This document shows, one piece after another, positions 1 to 11,165 of a DNA stretch of 64,000 nt. The stretch is taken from positions 546,001 through 610,000 of the forward strand of contig JASPKZ010007285.1 of assembly GCA_030220185.1 (NCBI GenBank), read 5' to 3'. How positions within the stretch are numbered: position 1 is the first letter of the stretch; every line of letters starts with the position of its first letter. The position numbers and the translations under genes were made by a program. This DNA is from Diploptera punctata. Lineage: Eukaryota; Arthropoda; Insecta; Blattodea; Blaberidae. The notes beneath the pieces were generated by a model. It did no database searches and had not been told where the DNA came from. It saw only the letters and a program-made list of their open reading frames with translations.

Positions 1-435
1 GAATAAGGGTAAAATTTGGTAACATGCCAGAAAACTTTCAACTGCCCTTCTATAAAAAAAATATTATGAGAGAAGAAAGAAACAAATGCAAAGGGGGTAG
101 AAAAAATCGGGCAAAATATGAATTTGAACAGTCACCTTCCCCCATTAAAGTAAAACTTTGCTGTTGCGGGGGGCGGTGGGGGTGGTTTCAAGTGATGGAT
201 GACGACATTGCTTGACTCGAAGGGGTGGAAGAAAAAAAAAACAGGCTGAAAAAAAAAAGAGAAAGAAGTGGCTGACGGTAAGAACCAGACTGTGATGGAT
301 GACACACGCTGTACAAGGTGCTTGTAGCCTGCATCTATATGCTAACACTCTCACTTCTTATGCCATATAATTCACTTGACAATACAAGGTGTCCCAATAA
401 CTCCTATATCTTCAACACATTTCTTATATTATTGT
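1..435. other. Stretch without recognisable gene
   Basis: I recognise no gene here. The stretch has purine-rich runs near 225-262 and a G-rich run near 166-186. Short frames on both strands resemble no family I know. Positions from about 380 may belong to the 5' side of LINE-G, since the LINE-H copy at 443-809 splits that element. Confidence 0.5.
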
Positions 436-442
436 ACCAATA

Positions 443-809
443 GTAGTAGTAGGACTTTATTAGACAAAAAAGTAAGATATTTACAATATTATTTACAAAT
501 ATGGGTCGCACGGGCAGTACGTGCTGTTGACAGTCCATTACAATAAAGTAATAATTGGTACTAGTGTAAAGAAAAATAAACAAAAACAGCAATGACATTA
601 CAATTACATAAAGAAAACACAATACAAATATTACAATTAAATAAAAACACAATAGCTTATACACTAAAAACATTAACATTACAATTACATAAAGAAAACA
701 CAATAATATTACAATTAAGTAATAACACAGTAGCAATAACATTACAATTACATAAAGAAAACACAATAATAATATTACAATTAAATAATAACACAATAGC
801 ATTATACAC
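443..809 (-). mobile_element. LINE-H 3'-end fragment with TSD
   Basis: On the minus strand this is the 3' UTR of the LINE seen at 1811-2606. It has the same internal repeats of about 80 bp, the same block around the GTCAACAGCACGTAC motif, and a (CTA)n terminus at the low-coordinate end. The heptamer ACCAATA flanks it at 436-442 and 810-816 and is taken as the target-site duplication. It is 5'-truncated, has no coding left, and splits LINE-G. Confidence 0.75.
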
Positions 810-817
810 ACCAATAA

Positions 818-1375
818 GATATTTTCGCCGAATGTACAGGAAAACGCTCACTGTGTTTACAAAGAGACCCAAGAAATTTTCTGCCATTCGCTCTAAGGAA
901 AATGTTAGTAGAAACACTTGCAATGCCCCATTTTGATTATTGTGACACCCTTTTTACAGACTTAAATATTATTTACACTCAAAGACTTCAACGTGTTCAT
1001 AATTCTTGCACACGTTTTATTTGTGGTATTCGCAAATTTGACCATGTTACACCGTCCCTGGAACAATTATCGTGGCTTCGTCTAAGAGATCGTAGAACTG
1101 TCCATTCCCTATCCCTTCTCTATAAAATCCTTCACACATCATCGCCTAATTATTTATCACGCCGCTTCATCAGACTATCCGACACACATAATCTTGACAC
1201 TCGATCCCATCAGCACATTGTCCTTTATATCCCTCCTCATCACACTGTATATTATTCATTATCTTTTACGGTCTCACTTACCAAAACATGGAATTCCCTT
1301 CCGACCTATGTCAGAGACTGTCAAACTATAACATCCTTCAAAAACAAATTAAATAATTATTTAATAACAAACTAA
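818..1375 (+). pseudogene. LINE-G reverse transcriptase, C-terminal part
   Basis: The frame is open from about 818 and runs past the ATG at 902 to a stop at 1375. It has the familiar C-terminal region of CR1/jockey-type LINE polymerases: LAMPHFDYCD early on, then RLQRVHNSCTRFICGIRKFD, LSWLRLRDRR, LYKILH, and WNSLP followed by SFKNKLNNYL at the end. The catalytic RT core and the endonuclease are absent, so the product would be inactive. The ATG at 902 is internal, because coding similarity (FLPFALRK) lies upstream of it. The LINE-H insertion cuts the upstream side. Clade naming is from family knowledge; a jockey/CR1-like origin is likely, the exact clade is not shown. Confidence 0.75.
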
Positions 1376-1735
1376 CTTATACACCTCACTGATAGTATTC
1401 TTTTAACAATTAATAAATTTAATCATCTATGAAAATAATATTAAGATTAACAAATATTTTCTTTTGTTTTGTTTTAAATATTGTACAAACGTAAAATTAG
1501 TTTTCTATATCTCATTATTTTTCTTTGTTTTATATATACATTAGACAGGGACAATTTAATATGTCTTGCTTGTATACATTTTATTATTAGTTTTAGTCTT
1601 AATTTTAACTAACATTAACTAGTTGCATTATAGATCGTAATATAATAGATATTATCTTTTTGATCAAATTTTTATTTAGTATTTAATATTAGAGTTCATT
1701 GTGATTGTTATATTCTGATGTAATATATGTTTACC

Positions 1736-1778
1736 CTGGTGAGTGGAAGAGAAGGCCACATGGCCTTAACTCCACCAG
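1736..1778 (+). other. Conserved LINE 3'-terminal hairpin
   Basis: AAGGCC and GGCCTT pair around ACAT. GAGT pairs with ACTC, and CTGGTG with CACCAG outside them. The same fold recurs at 11874-11919 (degraded), 30640-30684, 19085-19130 and 28666-28712 (minus), the last two in a different LINE (LINE-I). By analogy with other LINEs it may be the RNA structure recognised by the reverse transcriptase. Confidence 0.6.
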
Positions 1779-1844
1779 ACTAAATAAATAAATCTAAATC
1801 TAAATCTAAAACAATTTTGGGGAAAAGAATCTTATATACTCAAC

Positions 1845-2153
1845 CTAGGATTTAAAGAGAGATCAGGGCTTGCTTGGTTTAGGCTAGGGGCATGGAAATT
1901 TCTAAAAATTAGCGACGATCACGATATGCGAATATGTCCAATGTGCGGGAACTTTGAAGACGAGATACATATATTAGGACAATGTGATGATTTAGAATAT
2001 TGGAGACGTCAGTTATTACCGGAAAGATTTCTAAATTCAAATCGGGAAAGATTGGCATGCTACGAGTTAATGGTAAATCCAGAAAATTGGATAAACTTGG
2101 GTAAATTTCTGGACAAAACGCGGAAAATAAGAACAACACTCATTCATGAATAA
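1845..2153 (+). pseudogene. LINE-H polyprotein C-terminus with CCHC-like motif
   Basis: The frame gives LGFKERSGLAWFRLGAWKF, then CPMCGNFEDEIHILGQC, and ends TTLIHE before a stop at 2153. The C-x2-C-x7-H-x4-C spacing is the zinc-knuckle-like motif common at the C-terminus of several LINE clades, usually linked to RNA binding. The upstream catalytic domains are missing. The copy at 56064-56163 shares the last 30 or so residues, which supports real former coding. I cannot name the clade. Confidence 0.65.
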
Positions 2154-2204
2154 ATACGTGTTATCAAAATGCAATACCATTAATTATTAATAATTATACA
2201 TAAC

Positions 2205-2455
2205 TTAATTAATGTATAATGTTATTGTATTATTATTTAATTGTAATATTATTGTGTTTTCTTTATGTAATTGTAATGTTAATGTTTTTAGTGTATAATG
2301 CTATTGTATTATTATTTAATTGTAATATTATTGTGTTTTCTTTATGTAATTGAAATGTTCATGTTTTTTTAGTGTATAATGCTATTGTATTATTATTTAA
2401 TTGTAATATTATTGTGTTTTCTTCATGTAATTGTAATGTTATTGCTTTTTTTGTT
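2205..2455 (+). repeat. 80-bp tandem repeats in LINE-H 3' UTR
   Basis: Three units repeat at spacings of about 79-81 bp. Each contains ATTGTGTTTTCTTTATG and TAATGCTATTGTATT. The same array lies inverted at 590-805 and is reduced to one unit at 56225-56280. Confidence 0.7.
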
Positions 2456-2799
2456 GTTTATTTTTCTTTACACTAGTACCAATTATTACTTTATTGTAAC
2501 GGACTGTCAACAGCACGTACGGCTTACTGCCCGTGCGACCCATATTTGTAAATAATATTGTAAATATCTTACTTTTTGTCTAACAAAGTCCTACTACTAC
2601 TAAAATATTATTGTTAGCGAATTTCGAAGAAATTAGGTTTTTGTAATAAGTTGCTACATTGTCTGAACAATGACTAATGCACATTCTACATTGCAAATAT
2701 GATGATTTTAGATTAATTTGATCTCAACTTCTCACGTTATTTTAAGACTTTTTTATATATAAAAATCAACTTATATTTCTCTCAGGTAATTATTAATAT

Positions 2800-3464
2800 A
2801 CTAATTAACTAACTTGCATTATCGAACCCATAGGTTCATGGCCGCGTGGACATAAGCTCTCCATACATGCCTATCCTGAGCTAATGTTTCCAGTCATCCC
2901 CTGTATAATATATTTCCCTCAAATCATTCATAATGTTATTCTTCCACCTCATTCTTGGTCTATCAATTTTGTGTTTTCCCTCTGGTTTTCCTACAAGAAA
3001 TTTCCATGCACCTCTTTTATCCCCCATACGTGCCACATGTCCTGGCCATCGCAGCCTACGAGACTTAACTCTTCTTATTATATCTGCCTTCTTATAGGCT
3101 ACATATCATGTAACTCATTATTATGTAGTTTTCTCCATTCACCTCTCTGTTTATCTCTTTTTGGCCCATACATTTTCCTAAGAATTTTATTCTCAAATAC
3201 TCGTATACTTCTTTCCTCCCTTAAAATAAGAGTCTATGTTTCGCATCCATAAAATATAATTGGAAGAATTACAGTTTTATATATTATCAGTTTAACTTTT
3301 TTTAAGGATTTGGGACGTCAAGAGTCCCTGTAAAGCATGGATTTCCAGAATTAAGCCGATGCTTAATTTCTGGGTGCATATCATTCCAATTTGTAATTAT
3401 TGTTCCGAGATATTTGAAATGAGCCACTTTTTCAAAATTTCCCTCATTTGTCATTAGTTGTCAC
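2800..3464 (-). mobile_element. RTE-1 LINE fragment
   Basis: Read on the minus strand this is a diverged copy of the LINE that is best preserved at 36019-37906. It runs from the QLMTNEGN part of the polymerase to the 3' end near the GGTTCGATA block. Frames are broken by several stops and indels, so nothing is translatable end to end. Confidence 0.75.
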
Positions 3465-3675
3465 AACAATAAATTGTGTGTTTTCCGTTTTTTTTTAAGT
3501 TATGCAGATGATAAGGTAGCATAGAATCGACATTTACTATTAGAGTCAGTAAAGCTTTTATTTCGAAGTCATAATTAAATTTTTATATTCGCAATGACTG
3601 ACAAATGATTAATTTATACAAAAATTAACACCTAACAGGAATAAGTATTATAATTCTATGCATTATATCTATTTT

Positions 3676-3899
3676 TAATGAATGAAGTAATTTTAGAACA
3701 ATTCGAAGTAGAATCAGTAAAAGAAAAACTCAACAGATATAAATTAAACTGGCTAGATCATGTAAAAAGAATGGATAATTCAAGAATTCCAAAAATGATG
3801 ATGCAATACAAGCCCGATTGACAACGTCGACCAGGAAGACCTCTTAAAAGACTGCTAGATGGGGCGTACATAGGCCTTATTCATAACGGAGATGATGAT
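3676..3899 (+). mobile_element. LINE-J 3' coding fragment
   Basis: The frame reads LNWLDHVKRMDNSRIPK and, after an in-frame stop, RRPGRPLKRLLDG. This is the C-terminal signature of RTE-type endonuclease-reverse transcriptases. It ends in a GATGAT tail into which element E1 has inserted. Related copies: 44884-45020, 45408-45700 and 59887-60345. Confidence 0.65.
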
Positions 3900-3901
3900 T
3901 A

Positions 3902-6900
3902 GGGCTATAATTTTTATGCAATAAAAGATAAGATTGCAGTACAGATAGCATATATTATTCAACTGTTTGTGTGTGAAACCAAAACAAAAGACAGCCATAA
4001 GTCTAAATTCTCATTATACTATTCAACTGTTTATATGCGAAACCAAAACAAAAGACAGTCATAAATCTTACTTCTCATTATACTATTCAACTGTTTATAT
4101 GTGAAACCAAAACAAAAGACAGCCATAAGTCTAACTTCTCATTATACTATTCAAGTGTTTATATGTGAAACCAAAACAAAAGACAGCTATAAGTCTAACT
4201 TCTCATTATACTATTCAACTGTTTATATGTGAAACCAAAACAAAAGACAGTCATAAGTCTAACTTCTCATTATACTATTCAACTGTTTATATGTGAAACC
4301 AAAACAAAAGACAGCCATAAGTCTAACTTCTCATTATACTATTCAACTGTTTATATGTGAAACCAAAACAAAAGACAGTCATAAGTCTAACTTCTCATTA
4401 TACTATTCAACTGTTTATATGTGAAACCAAAACAAAAGACAGCCATAAGTCTAACTTCTCATTATACTATTCAACTGTTTATATGTGAAACCAAAACAAA
4501 AGACAGCCATAAGTCTAAATTCTCATTATACTATTCAACTGTTTATATGCGAAACCAAAACAAAAGACAGTCATAAATCTTACTTCTCATTATACTATTC
4601 AACTGTTTATATGTGAAACCAAAACAAAAGACAGCCATAAGTCTAACTTCTCATTATACTATTCAACTGTTTATATGTGAAACCAAAACAAAAGACAGTC
4701 ATAAGTCTAACTTCTCATTATACTATTCAACTGTTTATATGTGAAACCAAAACAAAAGACAGCCATAAGTCTAACTTCTCATTATACTATTCAACTGTTT
4801 ATATGTGAAACCAAACAAAAGACAGTCATAAGTCTAACTTCTCATTATACTATTCAACTGTTTATATGTGAAACCAAAACAAAAGACAGCCATAAGTCTA
4901 ACTTCTCATTATACTATTCAACTGTTTATATGTGAAACCAAAACAAAAGACAGCTATAAGTCTAACTTCTCATTATACTATTCAACTGTTTATATGTGAA
5001 ACCAAAACAAAGACAGTCATAAGTCTAACTTCTCATTATACTATTCAACTGTTTATATGTGAAACCAAAACAAAAGACAGCCATAAGTTCGAATTTCTCT
5101 TTAACCTGATTCAAGCTGTTATATGGTGCAGACCAAACAAAAGGAACAGTCATAAGTCTAACTTCTCATTTATACTATTCAAAAACTGTTTATATGTGAC
5201 ACCAAAAACAAAAAGTGACGAGCCATAAGTCTAACTTTACTCATTAGACTATGGTCAAATGTTTATATGTGAAACCAAAACAAAAGACAGCCATAAGTCT
5301 CAATTCTCATTATACTATTCAACTGTTTATATGCGAAACCAAAACAAAAGACAGTCATAAATCTTACTTCTCATTATACTATTCAACTGTTTATATGTGA
5401 AACCAAAACAAAAGACAGCCATAAGTCTAACTTCTCATTATACTATTCAACTGTTTATATGTGAAACCAAAACAAAAGACAGCCATAAGTCTAAATTCTC
5501 ATTATACTATTCAACTGTTTATATGCGAAACCAAAACAAAAAGACAGTCATAAATCTTACTTCTCATTATACTATTCAACTGTTTATATGTGAAACCAAA
5601 ACAAAAGACAGCCATAAGTCTAACTTCTCATTATACTATTTCAACTGTTTATATGTGAAACCAAAACAAAAGAAAGCCATAAGTCTAAATTCTCATTATA
5701 CTATTCAACTGTTTATATGCGAAACCAAAACAAAAGACAGTCATAAATCTTACTTCTCATTATACTATTCAACTGTTTATATGTGAAACCAAAACAAAAG
5801 ACAGCCATAAGTCTAACTTCTCATTATACTATTCAACTGTTTATATGTGAAACCAAAACAAAAGACAGCCATAAGTCTAACTTCTCATTATACTATTCAA
5901 CTGTTTATATGTGAAACCAAAACAAAAGACAGTCATAAGTCTAACTTCTCATTATACTATTCAACTGTTTATATGTGAAACCAAAACAAAAGACAGCCAT
6001 AAGTCTAACTTCTCATTATACTATTCAACTGTTTATATGTGAAACCAAAACAAAAGACAGTCATAAGTCTAACTTCTCATTATACTATTCAACTGTTTAT
6101 ATGTGAAACCAAAACAAAAGACAGCCATAAGTCTAACTTCTCATTATACTATTCAACTGTTTATATGTGAAACCAAAACAAAAGACAGCTATAAGTCTAA
6201 CTTCTCATTATACTATTCAACTGTTTATATGTGAAACCAAAACAAAAGACAGTCATAAGTCTAACTTCTCATTATACTATTCAACTGTTTATATGTGAAA
6301 CCAAAACAAAAGACAGCTATAAGTCTAACTTCTCATTATACTATTCAACTGTTTATATGTGAAACCAAAACAAAAGACAGCCATAAGTCTAACTTCTCAT
6401 TATACTATTCAACTGTTTATATGTGAAAACCAAAACAAAAGACAGCTATAAGTCTAACTTCTCATTATACTATTCAACTGTTTATATGTGAAACCAAAAC
6501 AAAAGACAGTCATAAGTCTAACTTCTCATTATACTATTCAACTGTTTATATGTGAAACCAAAACAAAAGACAGCTATAAGTCTAACTTCTCATTATACTA
6601 TTCAACTGTTTATATGTGAAACCAAAACAAAAGACAGTCATAAGTCTAACTTCTCATTATACTATTCAACTGTTTTATATGTGAAACCAAAACAAAAGAC
6701 AGCCATAAGTCTAACTTCTCATTATACTATTCAACTGTTTATATGTGAAACCAAAACAAAAGACAGTCATAAGTCTAACTTCTCATTATACTATTCAACT
6801 GTTTATATGTGAAACCAAAACAAAAGACAGCCATAAGTCTAACTTCTCATTATACTATTCAACTGTTTATATGTGAAACCAAAACAAAAGACAGCCATAA

Positions 6901-8690
6901 GTCTAAATTCTCATTATACTATTCAACTGTTTATATGCGAAACCAAAACAAAAGACAGTCATAAATCTTACTTCTCATTATACTATTCAACTGTTTATAT
7001 GTGAAACCAAAACAAAAGACAGCCATAAGTCTAACTTCTCATTATACTATTCAACTGTTTATATGTGAAACCAAAACAAAAGACAGCCATAAGTCTAAAT
7101 TCTCATTATACTATTCAACTGTTTATATGCGAAACCAAAACAAAAGACAGTCATAAATCTTACTTCTCATTATACTATTCAACTGTTTATATGTGAAACC
7201 AAAACAAAAGACAGCCATAAGTCTAACTTCTCATTATACTATTCAACTGTTTATATGTGAAACCAAAACAAAAGACAGCCATAAGTCTAAATTCTCATTA
7301 TACTATTCAACTGTTTATATGCGAAACCAAAACAAAGAACAGTCATAAATCTTACTTCTCATTATACTATTCAACTGTTTATATGTGAAACCAAAACAAA
7401 AGACAGCCATAAGTCTAACTTCTCATTATACTATTCAACTGTTTATATGTGAAACCAAAACAAAAGACAGCCATAAGTCTAAATTCTCATTATAATATTC
7501 AACTGTTTATATGCGAAACCAAAACAAAAGACAGTCATAAATCTTACTTCTCATTATACTATTCAACTGTTTATATTGTGAAACCAAAACAAAAGACAGC
7601 CATAAGTCTAACTTCTCATTATACTATTCAACTGTTTATATGTGAAACCAAAACAAAAGACAGCCATAAGTCTAACTTCTCATTATACTATTCAACTGTT
7701 TATATGTGAAACCAAAACAAAAGACAGCCATAAGTCTAAATTCTCATTATACTATTCAACTGTTTATATGCGAAACCAAAACAAAAGACAGTCATAAATC
7801 TTACTTCTCATTATACTATTCAACTGTTTATATGTGAAACCAAAACAAAAGACAGTCATAAGTCTAACTTCTCATTATACTATTCAACTGTTTATATGTG
7901 AAACCAAAACAAAAGACAGCCATAAGTCTAACTTCTCATTATACTATTCAACTGTTTATATGTGAAACCAAAACACAAGACAGCCATAAGTCTAAATTCT
8001 CATTATACTATTCAACTGTTTATATGCGAAACCAAAACAAAAGACAGTCATAAATCTTACTTCTCATTATACTATTCAACTGTTTATATGTGAAACCAAA
8101 ACAAAAGACAGCCATAAGTCTAACTTCTCATTATACTATTCAAGTGTTTATATGTGAAACCAAAACAAAAGACAGCTATAAGTCTAACTTCTCATTATAC
8201 TATTCAACTGTTTATATGTGAAACCAAAACAAAAGACAGTCATAAGTCTAACTTCTCATTATACTATTCAACTGTTTATATGTGAAACCAAAACAAAAGA
8301 CAGCCATAAGTCTAACTTCTCATTATACTATTCAAGTGTTTATATGTGAAACCAAAACAAAAGACAGCTATAAGTCTAACTTCTCATTATACTATTCAAC
8401 TGTTTATATGTGAAACCAAAACAAAAGACAGTCATAAGTCTAACTTCTGATTATACTATTCAACTGTTTATATGTGAAACCAAAACAAAAGACAGTCGTA
8501 AGTCTAACTTCTCATTATACTATTCAACTGTTTATATGCGAAACCAAAATAAAACACAGTCATAAGTCTTACTTCTCATTATACTATTCAACTGTTTATA
8601 TGTGAAACCAAAACAAAAGACAGCCATAAGTCTAAATTCTCATTACACTATGTTGCAATTTTAACTTTTAGTACATAACAATCCTAGCCC
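3902..8690. mobile_element. E1: TIR DNA element filled with satellite
   Basis: The left end is GGGCTATAATTTTTATGC, with AATAAAAG and AGATTGCA further in. The right end, read inverted, is GGGCTAGGATTGTTATG, then ACTAAAAG and AATTGCAA. TA lies directly outside at 3900-3901 and 8691-8692. The TA target and the TIRs suggest a nonautonomous Tc1/mariner-like or related MITE; the superfamily is inference. The interior is almost wholly the 64-bp satellite, with no transposase. E2 at 45784-50030 has matching termini. E1 sits in the tail of LINE-J. Confidence 0.75.
3956..8652 (+). repeat. 64-bp satellite array, about 73 copies
   Basis: The unit begins AACTGTTTATATGTGAAACC and ends TTATACTATTC. Successive GTGAAACC sites lie 64 bp apart. 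Single-base indels occur, and 5090-5270 is a degraded patch. Three unit variants (GTGAAACC with CTAAATTC; GCGAAACC with AAATCTTAC; GTGAAACC with CTAACTTC) recur in the same order, giving a 192-bp higher-order repeat, clearest at 6880-7450. Short frames with KTKDSHKS repeats are by-products. Confidence 0.95.
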
Positions 8691-8938
8691 TAGTGATGAT
8701 CTTTATTTTTTACACGCTTTATATAAACTTGACCTGTGTCTATGTAACGGAATTTTTGTACACGATTTCCACCCACTTAAAAACATTGAATCGACTTGAA
8801 ACTTTGTATACTTGTAAAGGACCAACAGCAATACAATAATTTCATTTTTTTCTAAAATCCTGGCCAGAATCATCAGAAAATTTAAAAAAATAAAAACCGG
8901 TATAATAGGTTGCGGACTTATCGACTTTTTAGTCAATC

Positions 8939-9023
8939 GTTGTAAGAGCTCATTTGGTAGAGCGGTGGACTGTAGTGGTATATAATAATCCATAGGTCGC
9001 TGGTTCAAATCCGGCCCGGAGGA
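8939..9023 (+). tRNA. tRNA-Tyr(GTA)-like gene with intron, probably a pseudogene
   Basis: The D arm GCTCATTTGGTAGAGC, the anticodon stem GTGGA/TCCAT with GTA in the loop, a 12-base intron after the purine 3' of the anticodon, and the T arm GCTGG-TTCAAAT-CCGGC are all intact. An intron at that place is usual for eukaryotic tRNA-Tyr. T7 at 9024-9030 would serve as a Pol III terminator. The acceptor stem fails: GTTGTAA at the 5' side cannot pair with CCGGAGG at the 3' side, as if the first seven bases had been replaced. Most likely a pseudogene. Confidence 0.7.
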
Positions 9024-9093
9024 TTTTTTTAGAAGAGTATTAAGCAATTAAATTTTCATGCGATTCCGTTTATGACAGTCAATTAAACTAACA

Positions 9094-9613
9094 ATTAAAA
9101 AAAATAATAGTTTAAGAAACTAAAACTACACGCTTTATTAGAAAACCAAACAAAAAATAAATAAATAATAATTTAAAAAATAAAACAACACGCTTTATTA
9201 GAAAACCGAACTAAAAATTAAAAAAATAATTTTAATTTCCAACACGTTTGGGACAAATTTAAAGTGGTCAACACATCTAGAATAAAATTAGAGTTATCTA
9301 CAAAAAACTAATTTTACCATCAAAAGCGTGGGGTGCTTTTTATGGTTTTTACGTATTATTCTTAGAGACTTTACTATTACCAATATCTGTTTATTATCAA
9401 ATATATTAATTGATATAGAGCACCCCACGCTTTTGATAGTAATTTTTTTTGTAAATAACTCTAGTTTCATTCTAGATGTGTTGGAGATGATTTTTTTGTT
9501 AACCGCTTTTAGTTTATCCAAAGCGTGTTGGAATTAAAATTATTTTTCATTTTTTAGTTCGTTTTTCTAATAAAGCGTGTTGTTTTAGTTTTTTAAACTA
9601 TTATTTATTTAAT
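9094..9613. repeat. Foldback element, arms about 200 bp
   Basis: The left arm (about 9094-9333) and right arm (about 9420-9613) are inverted copies. Shared blocks include CACGCTTTATTAGAAAA, CATCTAGAATAAAATTAGAG and AAAGCGTGGGGTGC, which face each other around a spacer of about 90 bp. Part of the left arm (the CACGCTTTATTAGAAAA block) is present twice, at about 9130 and 9190. No transposase and no certain TSD. A foldback or long-TIR MITE is likely. Confidence 0.7.
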
Positions 9614-10227
9614 TTGTCTCCCCTACCGTAATACAATTAATGCTTCATCATAAATCCATCTGTATAAAATTCGATTGCTTGTTATTCTATCATATTTCTT
9701 ACTTCGAAGGCTGATGCCGGAGGTAAATTTCATAGTAACTGACGTAAAAACTGCAACAAAACCAAATAACTTTGTTTTTTAGCCTCAGATAACAGATCTC
9801 TACTTTTTATCTTCAAACCAACATAGGTAAGTACATAATTGGAACAAAATAAAATAACTTTTTTTAGCCTTCAGGTAGCAGGTAACTACGTGTTCTCTTA
9901 AAGAGAAAATTATAAATAAATTGAATTGCATCAAAATAAATTAACACTTTTTAGACTTCAGACAGTAAATCACTACTTTTTCTCTTTAAAACATTTATAT
10001 ACAGGTTTCAACTTCCTTAATAAAAACAATGGACTTTCTGCCTTTAATAATTTATTGTACTTAAAACTTACGGTCTTACATTGATAACTGACGTAACTTT
10101 AGAATGACCTCATCTTTATAGAGTGAGAGTAAAGTAACCTCTGTGCAGTAACATATTTCATTTTAACAAGCAATTGTGAATGTAGTATGTATATAGGAAG
10201 TGTTAGAAAATACATGTTTTGATTTTT
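9614..10227. other. No gene; degenerate repeats
   Basis: No coding frame of note. Three poorly matched units of about 90 bp start near 9766, 9858 and 9944. Each has a TAAC(T/A)CTTTTT-like block, then a TAG(C/A)CTTCAG-like block. ACTGACGTAA appears at about 9737 and 10086, the same motif found in every unit of the following array. Confidence 0.4.
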
Positions 10228-11085
10228 ATGATCTAATAAACTTTAGTTACTAATTGTACAAAATAAAGGTAACTGACGTAACAGCTAATGCATCTGCATG
10301 GTGCAAGGGTTTTAAATAGAATAAAAAAAATTACTAATTGTACAAAATAAAGTTAACTGACGTAACAGCTAATGCATCTGCATGGTGCAAGGGTTTTAAA
10401 TAGAATAAAAAAAATTACTAATTGTACAAAATAAAGTTAACTGACGTAACAGCTAATGCATCTGCATGGTGCAAGGGTTTTAAATAGAATAAAAAAAATT
10501 ACTAATTGTACAAAATAAAGGTAACTGACGTAACAGCTAATGCATCTGCATGGTGCAAGGGTTTTAAATAGAATAAAAAAAATTACTAATTGTACAAAAT
10601 AAAGGCAACTGACGTAACAGCTAATGCATCTGCATGGTGCAAGGGTTTTAAATAGAATAAAAAAAATACTAATTGTACAAAATAAAGGTAACTGGCGTAA
10701 CAGCTAATGCATCTGCATGGTGCAAGGGTTTTAAATAGAATAAAAAAATTACTAATTGTACAAAATAAAGGTAACTGACGTAACAGCTAATGCATCTGCA
10801 TGGTGCAAGGGTTTTAAATAGAATAAAAAAAATTACTAATTGTACAAAATAAAGGCAACTGACGTAACAGCTAATGCATCTGCATGGTGCAAGGGTTTTA
10901 AATAGAATAAAAAAAATTACTAATTGTACAAAATAAAGGTAACTGGCGTAACAGCTAATGCATCTGCATGGTGCAAGGATTTTAAATAGAATAAAAAAAA
11001 TACTAATTGTACAAAATAAAGGTAACTGACGTAACAGCTAATGCATCTGCATGGTGCAAGGGTTTTAAATAGAATAGAAAAAACA
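10228..11085 (+). repeat. 84-bp minisatellite, 10 copies
   Basis: The unit contains ACTAATTGTACAAAATAAAG, AACTGACGTAACAGC and GCATCTGCATGGTGCAAGGG. Starts are 84 bp apart (83-85 with A-run slippage). Units are nearly identical; variation is mainly GGTAAC/GTTAAC/GGCAAC and one TGGCGTAA change that recurs twice. Each unit carries TGACGTAA, which resembles a CRE/ATF site; a regulatory role is not shown. Confidence 0.95.
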
Positions 11086-11165
11086 AATATTTCTTAAGTA
11101 TGAGCTTGTTCAGTTTCTGCAATATTTTGGGATGTCGGCACTTGAAAATTTTTTAGTAAACCATT

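Larger units (their letters stand above)
818..1810 (+). mobile_element. LINE-G (CR1/jockey-like), 5' truncated
   Basis: This holds the C-terminal coding relic plus about 430 bp of AT-rich 3' UTR. It ends in a hairpin block at 1736-1778 and tandem AAATCT/AAAT units near 1779-1810. Copies of the same tail occur at 11670-11933 and 30609-30712. Confidence 0.7.
1811..2606 (+). mobile_element. LINE-H 3' part
   Basis: A coding tail (to 2153) is followed by a 3' UTR with three repeats of about 80 bp, a conserved block near 2500-2560, and a terminal (CTA)n. It abuts the tail of LINE-G with no spacer. Other copies are at 443-809, 11399-11669 and 56064-56660. Confidence 0.7.

Noticed and set aside
404..814. 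136-residue hydrophobic frame on the minus strand
   Set aside because: It reads through the LINE-H 3' UTR repeats and across the insertion border; membrane-like composition is due to AT-rich repeats.
3956..8652. CRISPR-like array (regular repeats)
   Set aside because: Units are directly adjacent with no unique spacers, and the setting is eukaryotic. It is a satellite.
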